Positions 1 through 7,150 are shown, counted from the stretch's first letter. The stretch is DNA of 8,497 nt from Pseudomonadota bacterium (GCA_021784255.1 JAJXSZ010000124.1:1-8497), one strand, 5' to 3'. A program made the numbers and translations. The notes: generated from the sequence alone by a model not told the origin.

Positions 1-84
1 CAGGCGCAAGGCCGGGCCGAGGCCGCCGCGGATCTCGCGGCGCTGGGACCGGTGGATCCCGGCCCGTCGGCGACCGCCGCCTGA
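1..84 (+). CDS. C-terminal end of an unidentified protein (partial)
   Basis: The first frame is open from base 1 and ends at TGA 82-84, giving the last 27 residues of a protein that begins outside the window. The visible tail is rich in Ala, Gly and Pro, has no recognisable motif and looks like a disordered C-terminus. Its codon use matches the downstream genes. It runs in the same direction as the glycosyltransferase that follows, with 48 bp between its stop and the preferred TTG start, so it may be the preceding gene of the same operon. No function can be assigned. It could also be a chance open frame, since stop codons are rare at this GC content. Confidence 0.5.
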   Translation, partial: QAQGRAEAAADLAALGPVDPGPSATAA

Positions 85-120
85 CCCGCCGCGGTGCTCG
101 ACCGGCGGCCGGAACCGGAG

Positions 121-126
121 GGAGGG
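121..126 (+). promoter_or_regulatory. Shine-Dalgarno sequence that selects a TTG start
   Basis: GGAGGG lies 6 nt before the TTG at 133-135. The upstream in-frame GTG at 94 has only GC-rich sequence without a purine run before it. This favours TTG 133 as the real start of the large glycosyltransferase and shortens it from 974 to 961 residues. Confidence 0.6.
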
Positions 127-132
127 CCTGAG

Positions 133-3018
133 TTGAGCACGCCCGCAGAACGCCGCCAGCGCGAGGCGACACAAGCCGTTGCTGCCGCGCGGCGCGCTGC
201 GGCGGCGGGGGATGCTGCCGAGGCGCGCGCCTGGCTGGAGCGCGCGCGCCGGCTGGCGCCCCGCGAGCCGGCGGTGGCGCTGCTGCTCGCGCAACGGTAC
301 ATCGCCGAGCATGCGCCGCGCGCGGCGTTGCCGTTGCTCGAGAGCGTGGTCGCCACGGGGCCGCTGCGCGAGGCGTGGTGGATGCTGGCGGCGGTGCGGC
401 TGGCGCTCGGCGATCTGGCCGGCGCGGTGGTGGCGCTGGAGGTGGCGCTGCGGCGGTTCCGCCTGCCCGATCCGATACCCCAGACCGCGGCGACGATCGC
501 CCGCGCCGCCGGTCGGCCCGGCTGGTGCGGCCTCGGCGCGCATGGGCCGGCCGCGGTGACCTTGCCAGGGGCCGGGCCGGTGCGACGGCAGCGCACGCCG
601 GAGGGTATCGGCTTCGTCGCGGGCGGGCAGGCCCTGCTCGGTTCGCCGCTCGACCCGGGCGTGCTCGATCGGATCGAGGGCGCGGTCCGTGCCGAGGCCG
701 GGAGGCTGGCTGGCTGGGTCTGGTATCCCGCCGACCCCGATCGCGATCCGGTGCTCACCGTGGCCGGTGGCGGCGGCACGCGCCGCGTCGTCGCGGCGGA
801 CCGCTCCATGGCGGCGCCGCGCCCGCTGGTGCAGGCGCGCGGCTTCAGCCTCACGCTCGATGCGCGCGACGGCGCGGGGGCCGTCAGTGTCACCGCCGGC
901 GGGCGGGCGCTGGCCGGCAGCCCGGTCGATCCGTTCGCCGAACATCGCGCGGCGCGCGCGCACGGCGCGGCGCTGGCCCGCGCCTATCCGCCTGCCGGCC
1001 GCGAGCGGCCGATCCCGCCGTATCCGGTGCATGCCGACATCCTCGGGCTGCCGGCGCACGCGCCCCTGCGACCGCGCCGGCCGGTCGCGGTCGTGCTGAC
1101 GGTGTACGGCACGGGCGAGGCCGCCAATCACGAGGCGACGCTCGCCTGCCTCGCTGCCCTCGACACCACGCTGCCGCGCGGTGCGGCGCTGGTCATCGTC
1201 GACGATGCCAGCACGGACGCCGCCCTCATCGCCGCGCTGGCGGCGCGGGCGGCCCGGCCCGGTACGCATCTGATACGGTTGCGTCATAATCTCGGTTTCT
1301 GCGCTGCCGCCAATGCCGGGCTGCGCGCGGCCTGGCGGCTCGTGCCGGCGCGCGACGTCGTGCTGCTCAACAGCGACACCCTGCCGGCGGCCGGCTGGAT
1401 CGAGCGGCTGCGCGAGGCGGTCCACGCGGCCGGCGATATCGGCACCGCCTCGCCCCTGTCCAACGACGCGACCATCCTCTCCTACCCGTGCGCGGACCGG
1501 CGCAACGCCATGCCCGCCGACCTCGCGGCGATCGGCCGCCTGGCCGAGGCCGCCGGCGGCGAGCCGGTCGCGGTGCCGACCGGGGTCGGCTTCTGTCTCT
1601 ACGTTCGCCGCGAGTGCCTCGCTGCCACCGGCCTCCTGCGCGCCGACCGGTTCGCGCAGGGCTATGGCGAGGAGAACGATTTCTGCCGCCGCGCCGCCTG
1701 GCTCGGATGGCGGCACGTGGCGGTGCCGCGCGCCTATGTCGCGCATCGGGGCAGCGGCAGCTTCGGCGCCGCGACGGCGGCGCTCGTCGAGCGCAACAGC
1801 GAGGCCATGGAGCGGCTGCACCCGGGCTATGCGGCGACGATCGCGCGATGGATCGAGGCCGATCCGCTGGCGTCGGCGCGCCGCGCCCTCGACGCCGCGC
1901 GCCTCGCCGCGGGCAAGCCTCGCGAGGCGGTGCTGCTCGTCACCCACGACGACGGCGGCGGCGTCGAACAGGCGGTGCGGGCACGCATCGCCGAGCTGGC
2001 CGCCGCCGGGCAGGAGGCGCTGCTGCTGCGCCCGGTCCTGCTCGGCGACGGCGACGGCGAGACGCGCTACCGCGCCGGGTTCTGCCGCCTCGACGACGCT
2101 GCCGGCAGCTTCCCCAACCTGGTGTTCCGCCTGCCGGACCAGCTCGCGGCGCTGCGCGAGCTGCTGCGCCGCCGGCGGGTCCGCGCGGTCGAGATCCATC
2201 ACCTGCTGGGCCATGACCGTGCCGTCGCCGGCCTCGCGGCGGCGCTAAAGGTGACGCTCGCCTGGCATCTCCACGATTATGCCTGCGTCTGCCCGCGCGT
2301 GACCTTGTCGTGGCCCGACGGGCGGTATTGCGGCGAGCCGTCGCCGGTCGAGGCCTGCGAGGCGTGCATCGCCGATCATGGCCGGCGCGACGGCTCCGAC
2401 CTGCCGGTCGCGGCACTGCGTGCGGCGAGCGCGGCGGCGCTGGCATCGGCGCCGGTAACGGTGCCCTCGGCCGATGTCGCGACCCGTCTGGCGCGGCATC
2501 TGCCGGGCGTGGCGGCGCGCGTCGTCCGGCCGGAAAGCGACGCGGATCTGCCAGGCATCGTGGCGCGACCGGTGGCGGGCCGCCGGCGGATCGCCGTGCC
2601 CGGCGCGATCGGACCCGAGAAAGGCTACGACGTGCTGCTCGCCTGCGCCCGCGATGCCGCGCGCCGCGACCTGCCGATCGAGTTCGTCGTCGTCGGCTAC
2701 AGCCTCGACGATGCGCGGCTGATGGCGACCGGCCGGGTCTGGGTCACCGGCCGCTACGAGGCGGCGGATGGCGAGGCGCTGCTGCGCGCCCAGGCCGCGT
2801 CGCTCGCCTTCATCCCCTCGACCTGCCCCGAGACCTGGTGCTTTGCGCTCTCGCTCGCCTGGCGGGCCGGGCTCGCCGCCTGCAGCTTCGATCTCGGCGC
2901 ACAGGCCGAGCGGATCCGGGCCAGCGGGCGCGGTTTTCTGCTGCCGCTGGGGCTGGCGGCAGGCGGGATCAACGCGGCGCTGCTCGCCCCGCCACCCCTT
3001 GCCATGCGCCGCGGTTGA
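133..3018 (+). CDS. Multidomain glycosyltransferase: TPR-like / beta domain / GT2 / GT4-like
   Basis: A 961-residue protein predicted to transfer sugars with two catalytic modules. Residues about 9-110 are Ala/Leu-rich helical pairs resembling TPRs. Residues about 160-290 contain GWVWYPADPDRDP and are flanked by two similar motifs (GGQALLGSPLDP near 163, GGRALAGSPVDP near 256), and probably form a small beta-sandwich. The GT2 domain (about 317-560) has VDDAST (Asp357/Asp358), LLNSD (Asn413-Asp415, the DxD position) and GEENDFCRR (Glu513-Asp516, the usual acidic catalytic motif). The GT4-like domain (about 597-950) has GGGVEQ, HLHDY (from His712), a five-cysteine cluster (718-745), GPEKG (827-831) and PETW (Glu900). 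No signal peptide or membrane segment is seen, so it is probably cytosolic. Likely role: surface glycan or protein glycosylation; substrates unknown. The assignment to glycosyltransferases is secure; the start and the beta-domain identity are less so. Confidence 0.88.
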   Translation: MSTPAERRQREATQAVAAARRAAAAGDAAEARAWLERARRLAPREPAVALLLAQRYIAEHAPRAALPLLESVVATGPLREAWWMLAAVRLALGDLAGAVVALEVALRRFRLPDPIPQTAATIARAAGRPGWCGLGAHGPAAVTLPGAGPVRRQRTPEGIGFVAGGQALLGSPLDPGVLDRIEGAVRAEAGRLAGWVWYPADPDRDPVLTVAGGGGTRRVVAADRSMAAPRPLVQARGFSLTLDARDGAGAVSVTAGGRALAGSPVDPFAEHRAARAHGAALARAYPPAGRERPIPPYPVHADILGLPAHAPLRPRRPVAVVLTVYGTGEAANHEATLACLAALDTTLPRGAALVIVDDASTDAALIAALAARAARPGTHLIRLRHNLGFCAAANAGLRAAWRLVPARDVVLLNSDTLPAAGWIERLREAVHAAGDIGTASPLSNDATILSYPCADRRNAMPADLAAIGRLAEAAGGEPVAVPTGVGFCLYVRRECLAATGLLRADRFAQGYGEENDFCRRAAWLGWRHVAVPRAYVAHRGSGSFGAATAALVERNSEAMERLHPGYAATIARWIEADPLASARRALDAARLAAGKPREAVLLVTHDDGGGVEQAVRARIAELAAAGQEALLLRPVLLGDGDGETRYRAGFCRLDDAAGSFPNLVFRLPDQLAALRELLRRRRVRAVEIHHLLGHDRAVAGLAAALKVTLAWHLHDYACVCPRVTLSWPDGRYCGEPSPVEACEACIADHGRRDGSDLPVAALRAASAAALASAPVTVPSADVATRLARHLPGVAARVVRPESDADLPGIVARPVAGRRRIAVPGAIGPEKGYDVLLACARDAARRDLPIEFVVVGYSLDDARLMATGRVWVTGRYEAADGEALLRAQAASLAFIPSTCPETWCFALSLAWRAGLAACSFDLGAQAERIRASGRGFLLPLGLAAGGINAALLAPPPLAMRRG

Positions 3019-3092
3019 CGCGAAACAGGAACAGCCCCGCGCGACCAGGCGACACATCTAGCAACCCGCCACCCATCGATCGGAATCGCCGA

Positions 3093-3980
3093 ATGTCAGA
3101 AGCTGTTGCCCGTCCAGCCGTCTCGCCGGTCGAGGAGCTGAAGGTCACCGGCCATCTCATGGCATTGGACGCAGGACTCTACTGCATCGTCGTCTCGCAC
3201 ACGCCCGCCGCCGGGAGCCGCACGGGGCTGCCGGCCGTGCGGATCACCCCCTCACCGGGCCCGGCCGGCCGGCCCGAGGCGGTGACGGTGCGCACCCTGC
3301 GCGACGACGGCCTGCTGTCCGGGGCCGGCGATGCCGCGCTGGTGCGGATCGAGGGAGAGGCGGCGCAGGTCCTGGTGACCGTCTATCAGGCGCAGGGCGC
3401 CCAGGACGCGGCACCGAGCGTGCAGGTGATGCGGTTGTCCGAAGCCGGCGCGGCCGCCGTGGCAGCGGATGCCGGCGCGGCCGCTCCCGCCGCGGCGCCG
3501 GCGGCGGCCGCGCCGAGACCGGCGCCGCGCAAGCCGGAGGTGCTGGCGCATGTGCAGGCGCGCGGCGACATCACCGTGCGGCTCGGCGAGTGGATGGGCG
3601 AGAAGGGCTCCGGCCGCTGGATCGAGGGCTTTGCGATCGCGCCCGAGGGCGTCGCTCCCGCCGACGTCGAGTATCAGGCGGTACTCGGCAAAGGCTGGCT
3701 CTCGCCATGGGTCGAGGGTGCGCAGTTCTGCGGCAGCCGCGGCATGGCGCTGCCGGTGCTCGGGTTGCGGGTCCGGCTGCGCAACGACATCAGCAAGACC
3801 CGCGCGCTGCGTGTCGAGGCGAGCTTCGTCGACGGCAGCAGCGCCGGTCCGGTGGGCGACGGCGAGGTCTGCGAGAGCCCGTCGCTGGCCCCGCTCGAGG
3901 CGTTCCGCATCGAGGTGATGCCCCGCGGCGAGGCGGCCGACGCCGGGCGGGCGTCGCGCATGGTCCGGCGCCGGGCCTGA
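3093..3980 (+). CDS. Protein of unknown function with a ChW-like C-terminal domain
   Basis: A 295-residue protein starting at ATG 3093. The frame stays open far upstream, but no ATG, GTG or TTG lies between the previous stop and this ATG, and the upstream part overlaps the glycosyltransferase. The Shine-Dalgarno match is weak. Residues 1-116 form a compact, probably beta-rich domain. Residues about 118-148 are an Ala/Pro linker. Residues about 158-260 carry VRLGEWMGEKGSGRWIEGF followed by a segment at 192-229 with Tyr194, Gly201-Trp202, Trp206-Val207, Gly209, GSRG and a GLRVRL end. That order resembles ChW (clostridial hydrophobic W) repeats, in which Y..H, GW..W, G..GT.G and LRI..L recur. 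ChW proteins of Gram-positive bacteria are surface-associated; this one lacks a signal peptide. Its place between two glycosyltransferase genes suggests a role in glycan assembly or recognition, which is inference. The ChW relation rests on pattern only. Confidence 0.72.
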   Translation: MSEAVARPAVSPVEELKVTGHLMALDAGLYCIVVSHTPAAGSRTGLPAVRITPSPGPAGRPEAVTVRTLRDDGLLSGAGDAALVRIEGEAAQVLVTVYQAQGAQDAAPSVQVMRLSEAGAAAVAADAGAAAPAAAPAAAAPRPAPRKPEVLAHVQARGDITVRLGEWMGEKGSGRWIEGFAIAPEGVAPADVEYQAVLGKGWLSPWVEGAQFCGSRGMALPVLGLRVRLRNDISKTRALRVEASFVDGSSAGPVGDGEVCESPSLAPLEAFRIEVMPRGEAADAGRASRMVRRRA

Positions 3981-3992
3981 TCTGGCGCGCCG

Positions 3993-5384
3993 TTGCGCTA
4001 CCTTTTCGTCCACCAGAATTTCCCCGGCCAGTTCCTGCACCTGATTCGCAGGCTGCTGGCCGAGGGCGGGCACGACATCGTCTTCATCTCGGAGGCCAAC
4101 AGCAACCAGATCCCCGGCGTGCGTCGCGTTGTCTATCGCCTGCCCGAGTATGCGCCGGAGCCGATCCATCCGCACGCGCGCGAATGGGACCGGGGTGTGC
4201 GGCGGGCAGAGCAGGTGGCCGGCGTGGCGCGCAACCTGAAAACCCTCGGCTTCGAACCCGACATCATCATCGGCCACCATGGCTGGGGCGAGCTGCTCGA
4301 CCTCAAGCAGGTCTTCCCGTCGACGCCGATCCTGGGTTATTTCGAATTCTACTATAACCCCGCCGGCGAGGACGTCGGCTTCGATCCCGAGTTTCCGGCC
4401 GATGAGGCGGTACGCGCGCGCATCCCCGGCATGAACCAGATCAACCACGCGGCGATCGCGCTCGGCGAGCACGGCCACAGCCCGACCGAATGGCAGCGCT
4501 CGCGCTATCCCGACTGGGCGCGCCACAGCATCCGGCTGCTCAAGGAGGGGGTGCGGCTCGACGAGCTCGCGCCCGATCCCGCAGCGCGGCGGCGGCGCTT
4601 CGCCATCGGCGATTTCGTCGTCGAGCCGCGCGATCGGCTGGTGACCTATGTCGCGCGCAACCTCGAGCCCTACCGTGGCTACCATACCATGCTGCGCGCC
4701 CTGCCATCGTTGCTGAAACGCAAGGATGTCCGGGTGGTGATGCTGGGCGGCGACGATGTCAGCTACGGCCCGCGCCTCGCTTCCGGCTCCTGGCGCGACC
4801 ATTACCTCAGGCAGATGCAGGGCAAATACGATGCGAGCCGGGTGCTGCTGCCCGGTCAGGTGCCCTACGACGTCTATCGCGGCCTGCTGCGGCGCTCGGA
4901 CGCGCATGTCTACCTGACCTACCCGTTCGTCGTCTCGTGGTCGCTGCGCGAGGCGATGGGCGCGGGATGCACCATCGTCGCCGCGGATGTCGAGCCGGTG
5001 CGCGAGTTCATCACCGACGGGCAGACCGGGCTCCTGACGCCCGCGCTCGACCCCGCGACGCTGGCGCGCAACGTGCTCGGCCTGCTGGAGGATCGCCATC
5101 GCGCCGAGGCGCTGCGCCAGGGCGCGCGCGCCTGGGCGGAGCGGCATCTGCGCATGAACGACTACCTCGACGCCTACCAGGCGCTGATCGCCGAGATCGT
5201 CGGGACCGCGCCGAGACCGCGCCGGGCGACGGCTGCCGCCAGGCCGGCACCGAAGCCGGCGCCCAAGCCGGGGGCGAAAGCCAAGGCGGCGCCGCGCAAG
5301 GCAGCGCCGCCGGGGGCCGCCGTGGGCGCTAAAGCGGCAGCCCCCGCAGCGCGGCGTCGATCGCCGCCTGCTGCGCGTCGCTGA
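3993..5384 (+). CDS. GT4-family glycosyltransferase with basic low-complexity tail
   Basis: A 463-residue retaining GT-B-fold glycosyltransferase. The start is TTG 3993: the protein begins MRYLFVHQNFPGQF, a typical first strand and loop of this family, and no ATG fits. No good Shine-Dalgarno is present; the previous stop is 12 nt upstream, so translational coupling is plausible. Motifs: HHGWGE (95-100), GYFEFYY (115-121), ARNLEPYRGYH (221-231) in the donor-binding half, LGGDD, and SWSLREAMGAG with Glu320, followed by EPVREFITDGQTGLL. The first Glu of the classical E-x7-E pair is Phe312 here. Residues about 404-463 are an Ala/Pro/Lys/Arg tail with PAPKPAPKP and no hydrophobic core, unusual for a GT4 and probably disordered. 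The last 56 bp overlap the convergent aldolase gene. Likely the third gene of the glycosylation operon; donor and acceptor unknown. Confidence 0.88.
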   Translation: MRYLFVHQNFPGQFLHLIRRLLAEGGHDIVFISEANSNQIPGVRRVVYRLPEYAPEPIHPHAREWDRGVRRAEQVAGVARNLKTLGFEPDIIIGHHGWGELLDLKQVFPSTPILGYFEFYYNPAGEDVGFDPEFPADEAVRARIPGMNQINHAAIALGEHGHSPTEWQRSRYPDWARHSIRLLKEGVRLDELAPDPAARRRRFAIGDFVVEPRDRLVTYVARNLEPYRGYHTMLRALPSLLKRKDVRVVMLGGDDVSYGPRLASGSWRDHYLRQMQGKYDASRVLLPGQVPYDVYRGLLRRSDAHVYLTYPFVVSWSLREAMGAGCTIVAADVEPVREFITDGQTGLLTPALDPATLARNVLGLLEDRHRAEALRQGARAWAERHLRMNDYLDAYQALIAEIVGTAPRPRRATAAARPAPKPAPKPGAKAKAAPRKAAPPGAAVGAKAAAPAARRRSPPAARR

Positions 5385-6252
5385 CCCGCATCATCGGCGC
5401 GCGCGGCGGATAAAGGCCCAGGCCCTGGCGGTGCTGCGCGTATTTCACGCAGGCCGGCAGGTTATCGTGCGGCATCGCGTTCCACAGCACCGCCAGGCGG
5501 CGATGCAGGTCGAGCGCGGTCTTGTGGTCGCCGGCGGCGACGGCGTTCCACAGTTTCACGCACACCCCCGGCACGGCGGTGGTCAGGGCGCTGATCGCGC
5601 CATCCACGCCGAGCGCGAAGGCGGGGTAGAGCAGGGCATCCGTGCCGGTGAAGACGACGTTGCCGGGCGCCGTGCCGGCCACCAGGTCGGAGACGGATTT
5701 GAGGTCGCCCGCGCTCTGCTTCATGCCGACGACGCCGGGCACCTCGCGCATGATGCGCAGCATCAGTGCGACATCGAGATAATTCCACGGAACGACGTTG
5801 TAGATCAGGATCGGCAGGTTGCAGGCGGCGTGGATGGCGCGGAAATGCTCGATCGTGTGTTCCGCATCGGGCTTGAACAGGTAATGGACGGGCGTGATCT
5901 GGAGGGCTGCGATGTCCATGCCGCGCAGCAGCGCCGCGCGCTCGATCGCTTCCTGCGTCGAGTTCACGATCAGCCCCGCGAGCAGCGGCACGCGCCCGGC
6001 CACCGCCTTGTGCGCGGTCGCGGCCGCGGCGGCGAACTCGTCGCGGGTCAGCGTGTGGCCTTCCCCGGTGCTGCCGCCGACCACGAGACCGTTGACGCCG
6101 GCGGCGATCATCATGTCGAGCTGCTCGCCGATCGCCCCGTGCACGATGCGTCCGGCATCGTCGAAGGGCATCGCGACCGGCGGCACGATCCCGCGCAGCC
6201 CCGCAATCGCGGCGGTTGCCGCCTGCGGCGCCGGGTTGCTGATCACGTTCAT
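5329..6252 (-). CDS. DHDPS / N-acetylneuraminate lyase family aldolase
   Basis: A 307-residue class I (Schiff-base) aldolase of the DapA/NanA superfamily, a (beta/alpha)8 barrel, at the usual family length. Visible signatures are GGSTGEGHTL (59-68, the GxTGE pyruvate-carboxylate loop, Thr62), YNVVPWN with Tyr151, and GMKQSAGD with the Schiff-base Lys178. It should use pyruvate or a related 2-oxo acid. The second substrate is unclear: lysine biosynthesis, sialic-acid-like sugars, keto-deoxy sugar acids and hydroxyproline catabolism are all served by this family. The genes around it are not lysine genes, so it is more likely a paralogue than housekeeping dapA. It starts at ATG 6252-6250. It follows the DUF169 gene on the same strand after 66 bp, most of it a triplicated motif, and overlaps the convergent glycosyltransferase at its 3' end. 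Family assignment is secure; function is not. Confidence 0.9.
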   Translation of the reverse strand: MNVISNPAPQAATAAIAGLRGIVPPVAMPFDDAGRIVHGAIGEQLDMMIAAGVNGLVVGGSTGEGHTLTRDEFAAAAATAHKAVAGRVPLLAGLIVNSTQEAIERAALLRGMDIAALQITPVHYLFKPDAEHTIEHFRAIHAACNLPILIYNVVPWNYLDVALMLRIMREVPGVVGMKQSAGDLKSVSDLVAGTAPGNVVFTGTDALLYPAFALGVDGAISALTTAVPGVCVKLWNAVAAGDHKTALDLHRRLAVLWNAMPHDNLPACVKYAQHRQGLGLYPPRAPMMRVSDAQQAAIDAALRGLPL

Positions 6253-6258
6253 GGCATT

Positions 6259-6263
6259 TCCTT
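6259..6263 (-). promoter_or_regulatory. Shine-Dalgarno of the aldolase gene
   Basis: On the - strand this reads AAGGA inside GGGAAGGAAA, 6 nt before ATG 6252-6250. It supports that start and separates the functional translation signal from the repeats just upstream. Confidence 0.6.
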
Positions 6264-6266
6264 CCC

Positions 6267-6312
6267 TTGGTTTGGCGCCAGTTGGTTTGGTGCCAGCGGT
6301 GTTTGGTGCCAG
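6267..6312. repeat. Triplicated TTTGGYGCCAG motif in the aldolase leader
   Basis: Three near-identical units in tandem. The 11-base core TTTGGYGCCAG occurs at 6271-6281, 6286-6296 and 6302-6312, with periods of 15 and 16 bp. The first two full units (TTGGTTTGGYGCCAG, 6267-6281 and 6282-6296) differ at one base. The first core contains a perfect 8-bp palindrome, TGGCGCCA (6273-6280); the other two have TGGTGCCA. The array fills most of the 66 bp between the DUF169 stop and the aldolase Shine-Dalgarno, and its T/A content is higher than that of its surroundings. It could be repeated operator sites or a short tandem duplication. Confidence 0.85.
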
Positions 6313-6318
6313 CGTGCC

Positions 6319-7101
6319 TCAACCGGCGCGCGAAGGATAGCTCACGCCCATGCCCGCGCGGACGTCCTGCTGCATGCCATATTGCGCGAACGGGTAGCGG
6401 AAGCCGTTCTTCGCCAGCGCCTGCATGCCCGCGATTGCCTGGTCAAGCTGCTCCGGCGGCAGCGCCATCAGCATCTCCTCGTCGAGCACGCCACCATAGC
6501 GGCGCTCGGCGAAACAGGGGATGGAAAGGCTCGGCTCGCGGCGCACCAGGGCGCGGCCCCAGGAATCGGCGCAGGCGGATTCGCCCACCACGCCCCAGTC
6601 GAACCGGCGATAGCCCGACCATTGCAGTCCGTTGATGAAATACATCATCGCCCCCGGCGTGGCGTAGAACAGCGCGATGTCGGGCGGGTCGAGCCGGCCG
6701 GCGGCAAGCGGGGAGATCACCAGCGCTTCGTAGCGCCCGTCCTCGACGCAGTGCATCGCCGCCTGGTGCGCGCGGGCGTCTTCGGGGGTCGCGAACCAGA
6801 CGCCGGCCATGTGCTCGCCGGAGCGCCAGGCCGTGTCCTTGGCCCGGCCGAGACCGACCACCGCACGGCATTGCGCGCCGACCAGGTCCTCGGCGGTGAT
6901 GCCCACGGTCCAACCCAGGCGCGCGGCCTGGCCCACCGCCTGGTCCAGGGTGTGGATCGCCTGCGGGCGGCGGAGGCGCGGAATCGCGTCCATCGCGGCG
7001 CGATCCGCGAGCAGTTTCATCCCGAAGGGCAGGCTGCGCAGCCGCAGCAATTGCTCGAGCGTGGCGGCCAGCGCCGCCCAATCCCGTGTCGCCATGCCCA
7101 T
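6319..7101 (-). CDS. DUF169 family protein (COG2043)
   Basis: A protein of up to 260 residues matching the uncharacterised DUF169 family. Features in family order: LRSLPFGMKLL (21-31), GWTVGITAEDLVGAQCRAVVG with Cys78, VISPLAAGRLDPPDIALFY (a conserved strand-rich block), MMYFINGLQWSGY, GESACADSWG with Cys177, LSIPCFAERR with Cys196, and LDEEMLMALP. The two late cysteines sit where the family conserves them and could bind metal or a cofactor; the biochemical role of DUF169 is not known to me. No signal peptide or membrane segment is seen. ATGs at 7101 and 7095 (residue 3) are both possible; a GGGGG run lies only 2 nt before the first but 8 nt before the second, which slightly favours the second. 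It follows hemA by 49 bp on the same strand, so a shared transcript and a link to tetrapyrrole or oxygen-responsive metabolism are plausible but inferred. Confidence 0.82.
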   Translation of the reverse strand: MGMATRDWAALAATLEQLLRLRSLPFGMKLLADRAAMDAIPRLRRPQAIHTLDQAVGQAARLGWTVGITAEDLVGAQCRAVVGLGRAKDTAWRSGEHMAGVWFATPEDARAHQAAMHCVEDGRYEALVISPLAAGRLDPPDIALFYATPGAMMYFINGLQWSGYRRFDWGVVGESACADSWGRALVRREPSLSIPCFAERRYGGVLDEEMLMALPPEQLDQAIAGMQALAKNGFRYPFAQYGMQQDVRAGMGVSYPSRAG

Positions 7102-7150
7102 CGCCCCCGACCGTTGCTGCCGCGCAGCATGGCCCAGAACGGCGCCGCTG

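Noticed and set aside
94..96. GTG as the start of the large glycosyltransferase
   Set aside because: It is possible, but no purine-rich sequence precedes it, while TTG 133 has GGAGGG at good spacing. The 13 extra residues carry no family signal.
2310..3092. Upstream in-frame extension of the ChW-like protein into the large glycosyltransferase
   Set aside because: The extension is Arg/Ala/Gly-rich shadow sequence of the GT4-like domain. The ATG at 3093 is the only credible start after the previous stop.
3252..5147. A 631-codon open frame on the - strand, antisense to the ChW-like protein and the GT4 gene
   Set aside because: Its translation is a His/Arg/Ala-rich string with no recognisable fold, and both + strand frames encode clear protein families. 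Long antisense frames are expected at this GC content.
5329..6252. Naming the aldolase dapA
   Set aside because: Schiff-base and GxTGE motifs show only the superfamily. No lysine-pathway neighbour supports dihydrodipicolinate synthase over NanA-like, sugar-acid or other aldolases.
7116..7128. Small hairpin GCTGC-CGC-GCAGC between hemA and the DUF169 gene as a terminator
   Set aside because: The stem is only 5 bp and no T-run follows on the - strand. It is more likely a chance feature of GC-rich DNA.
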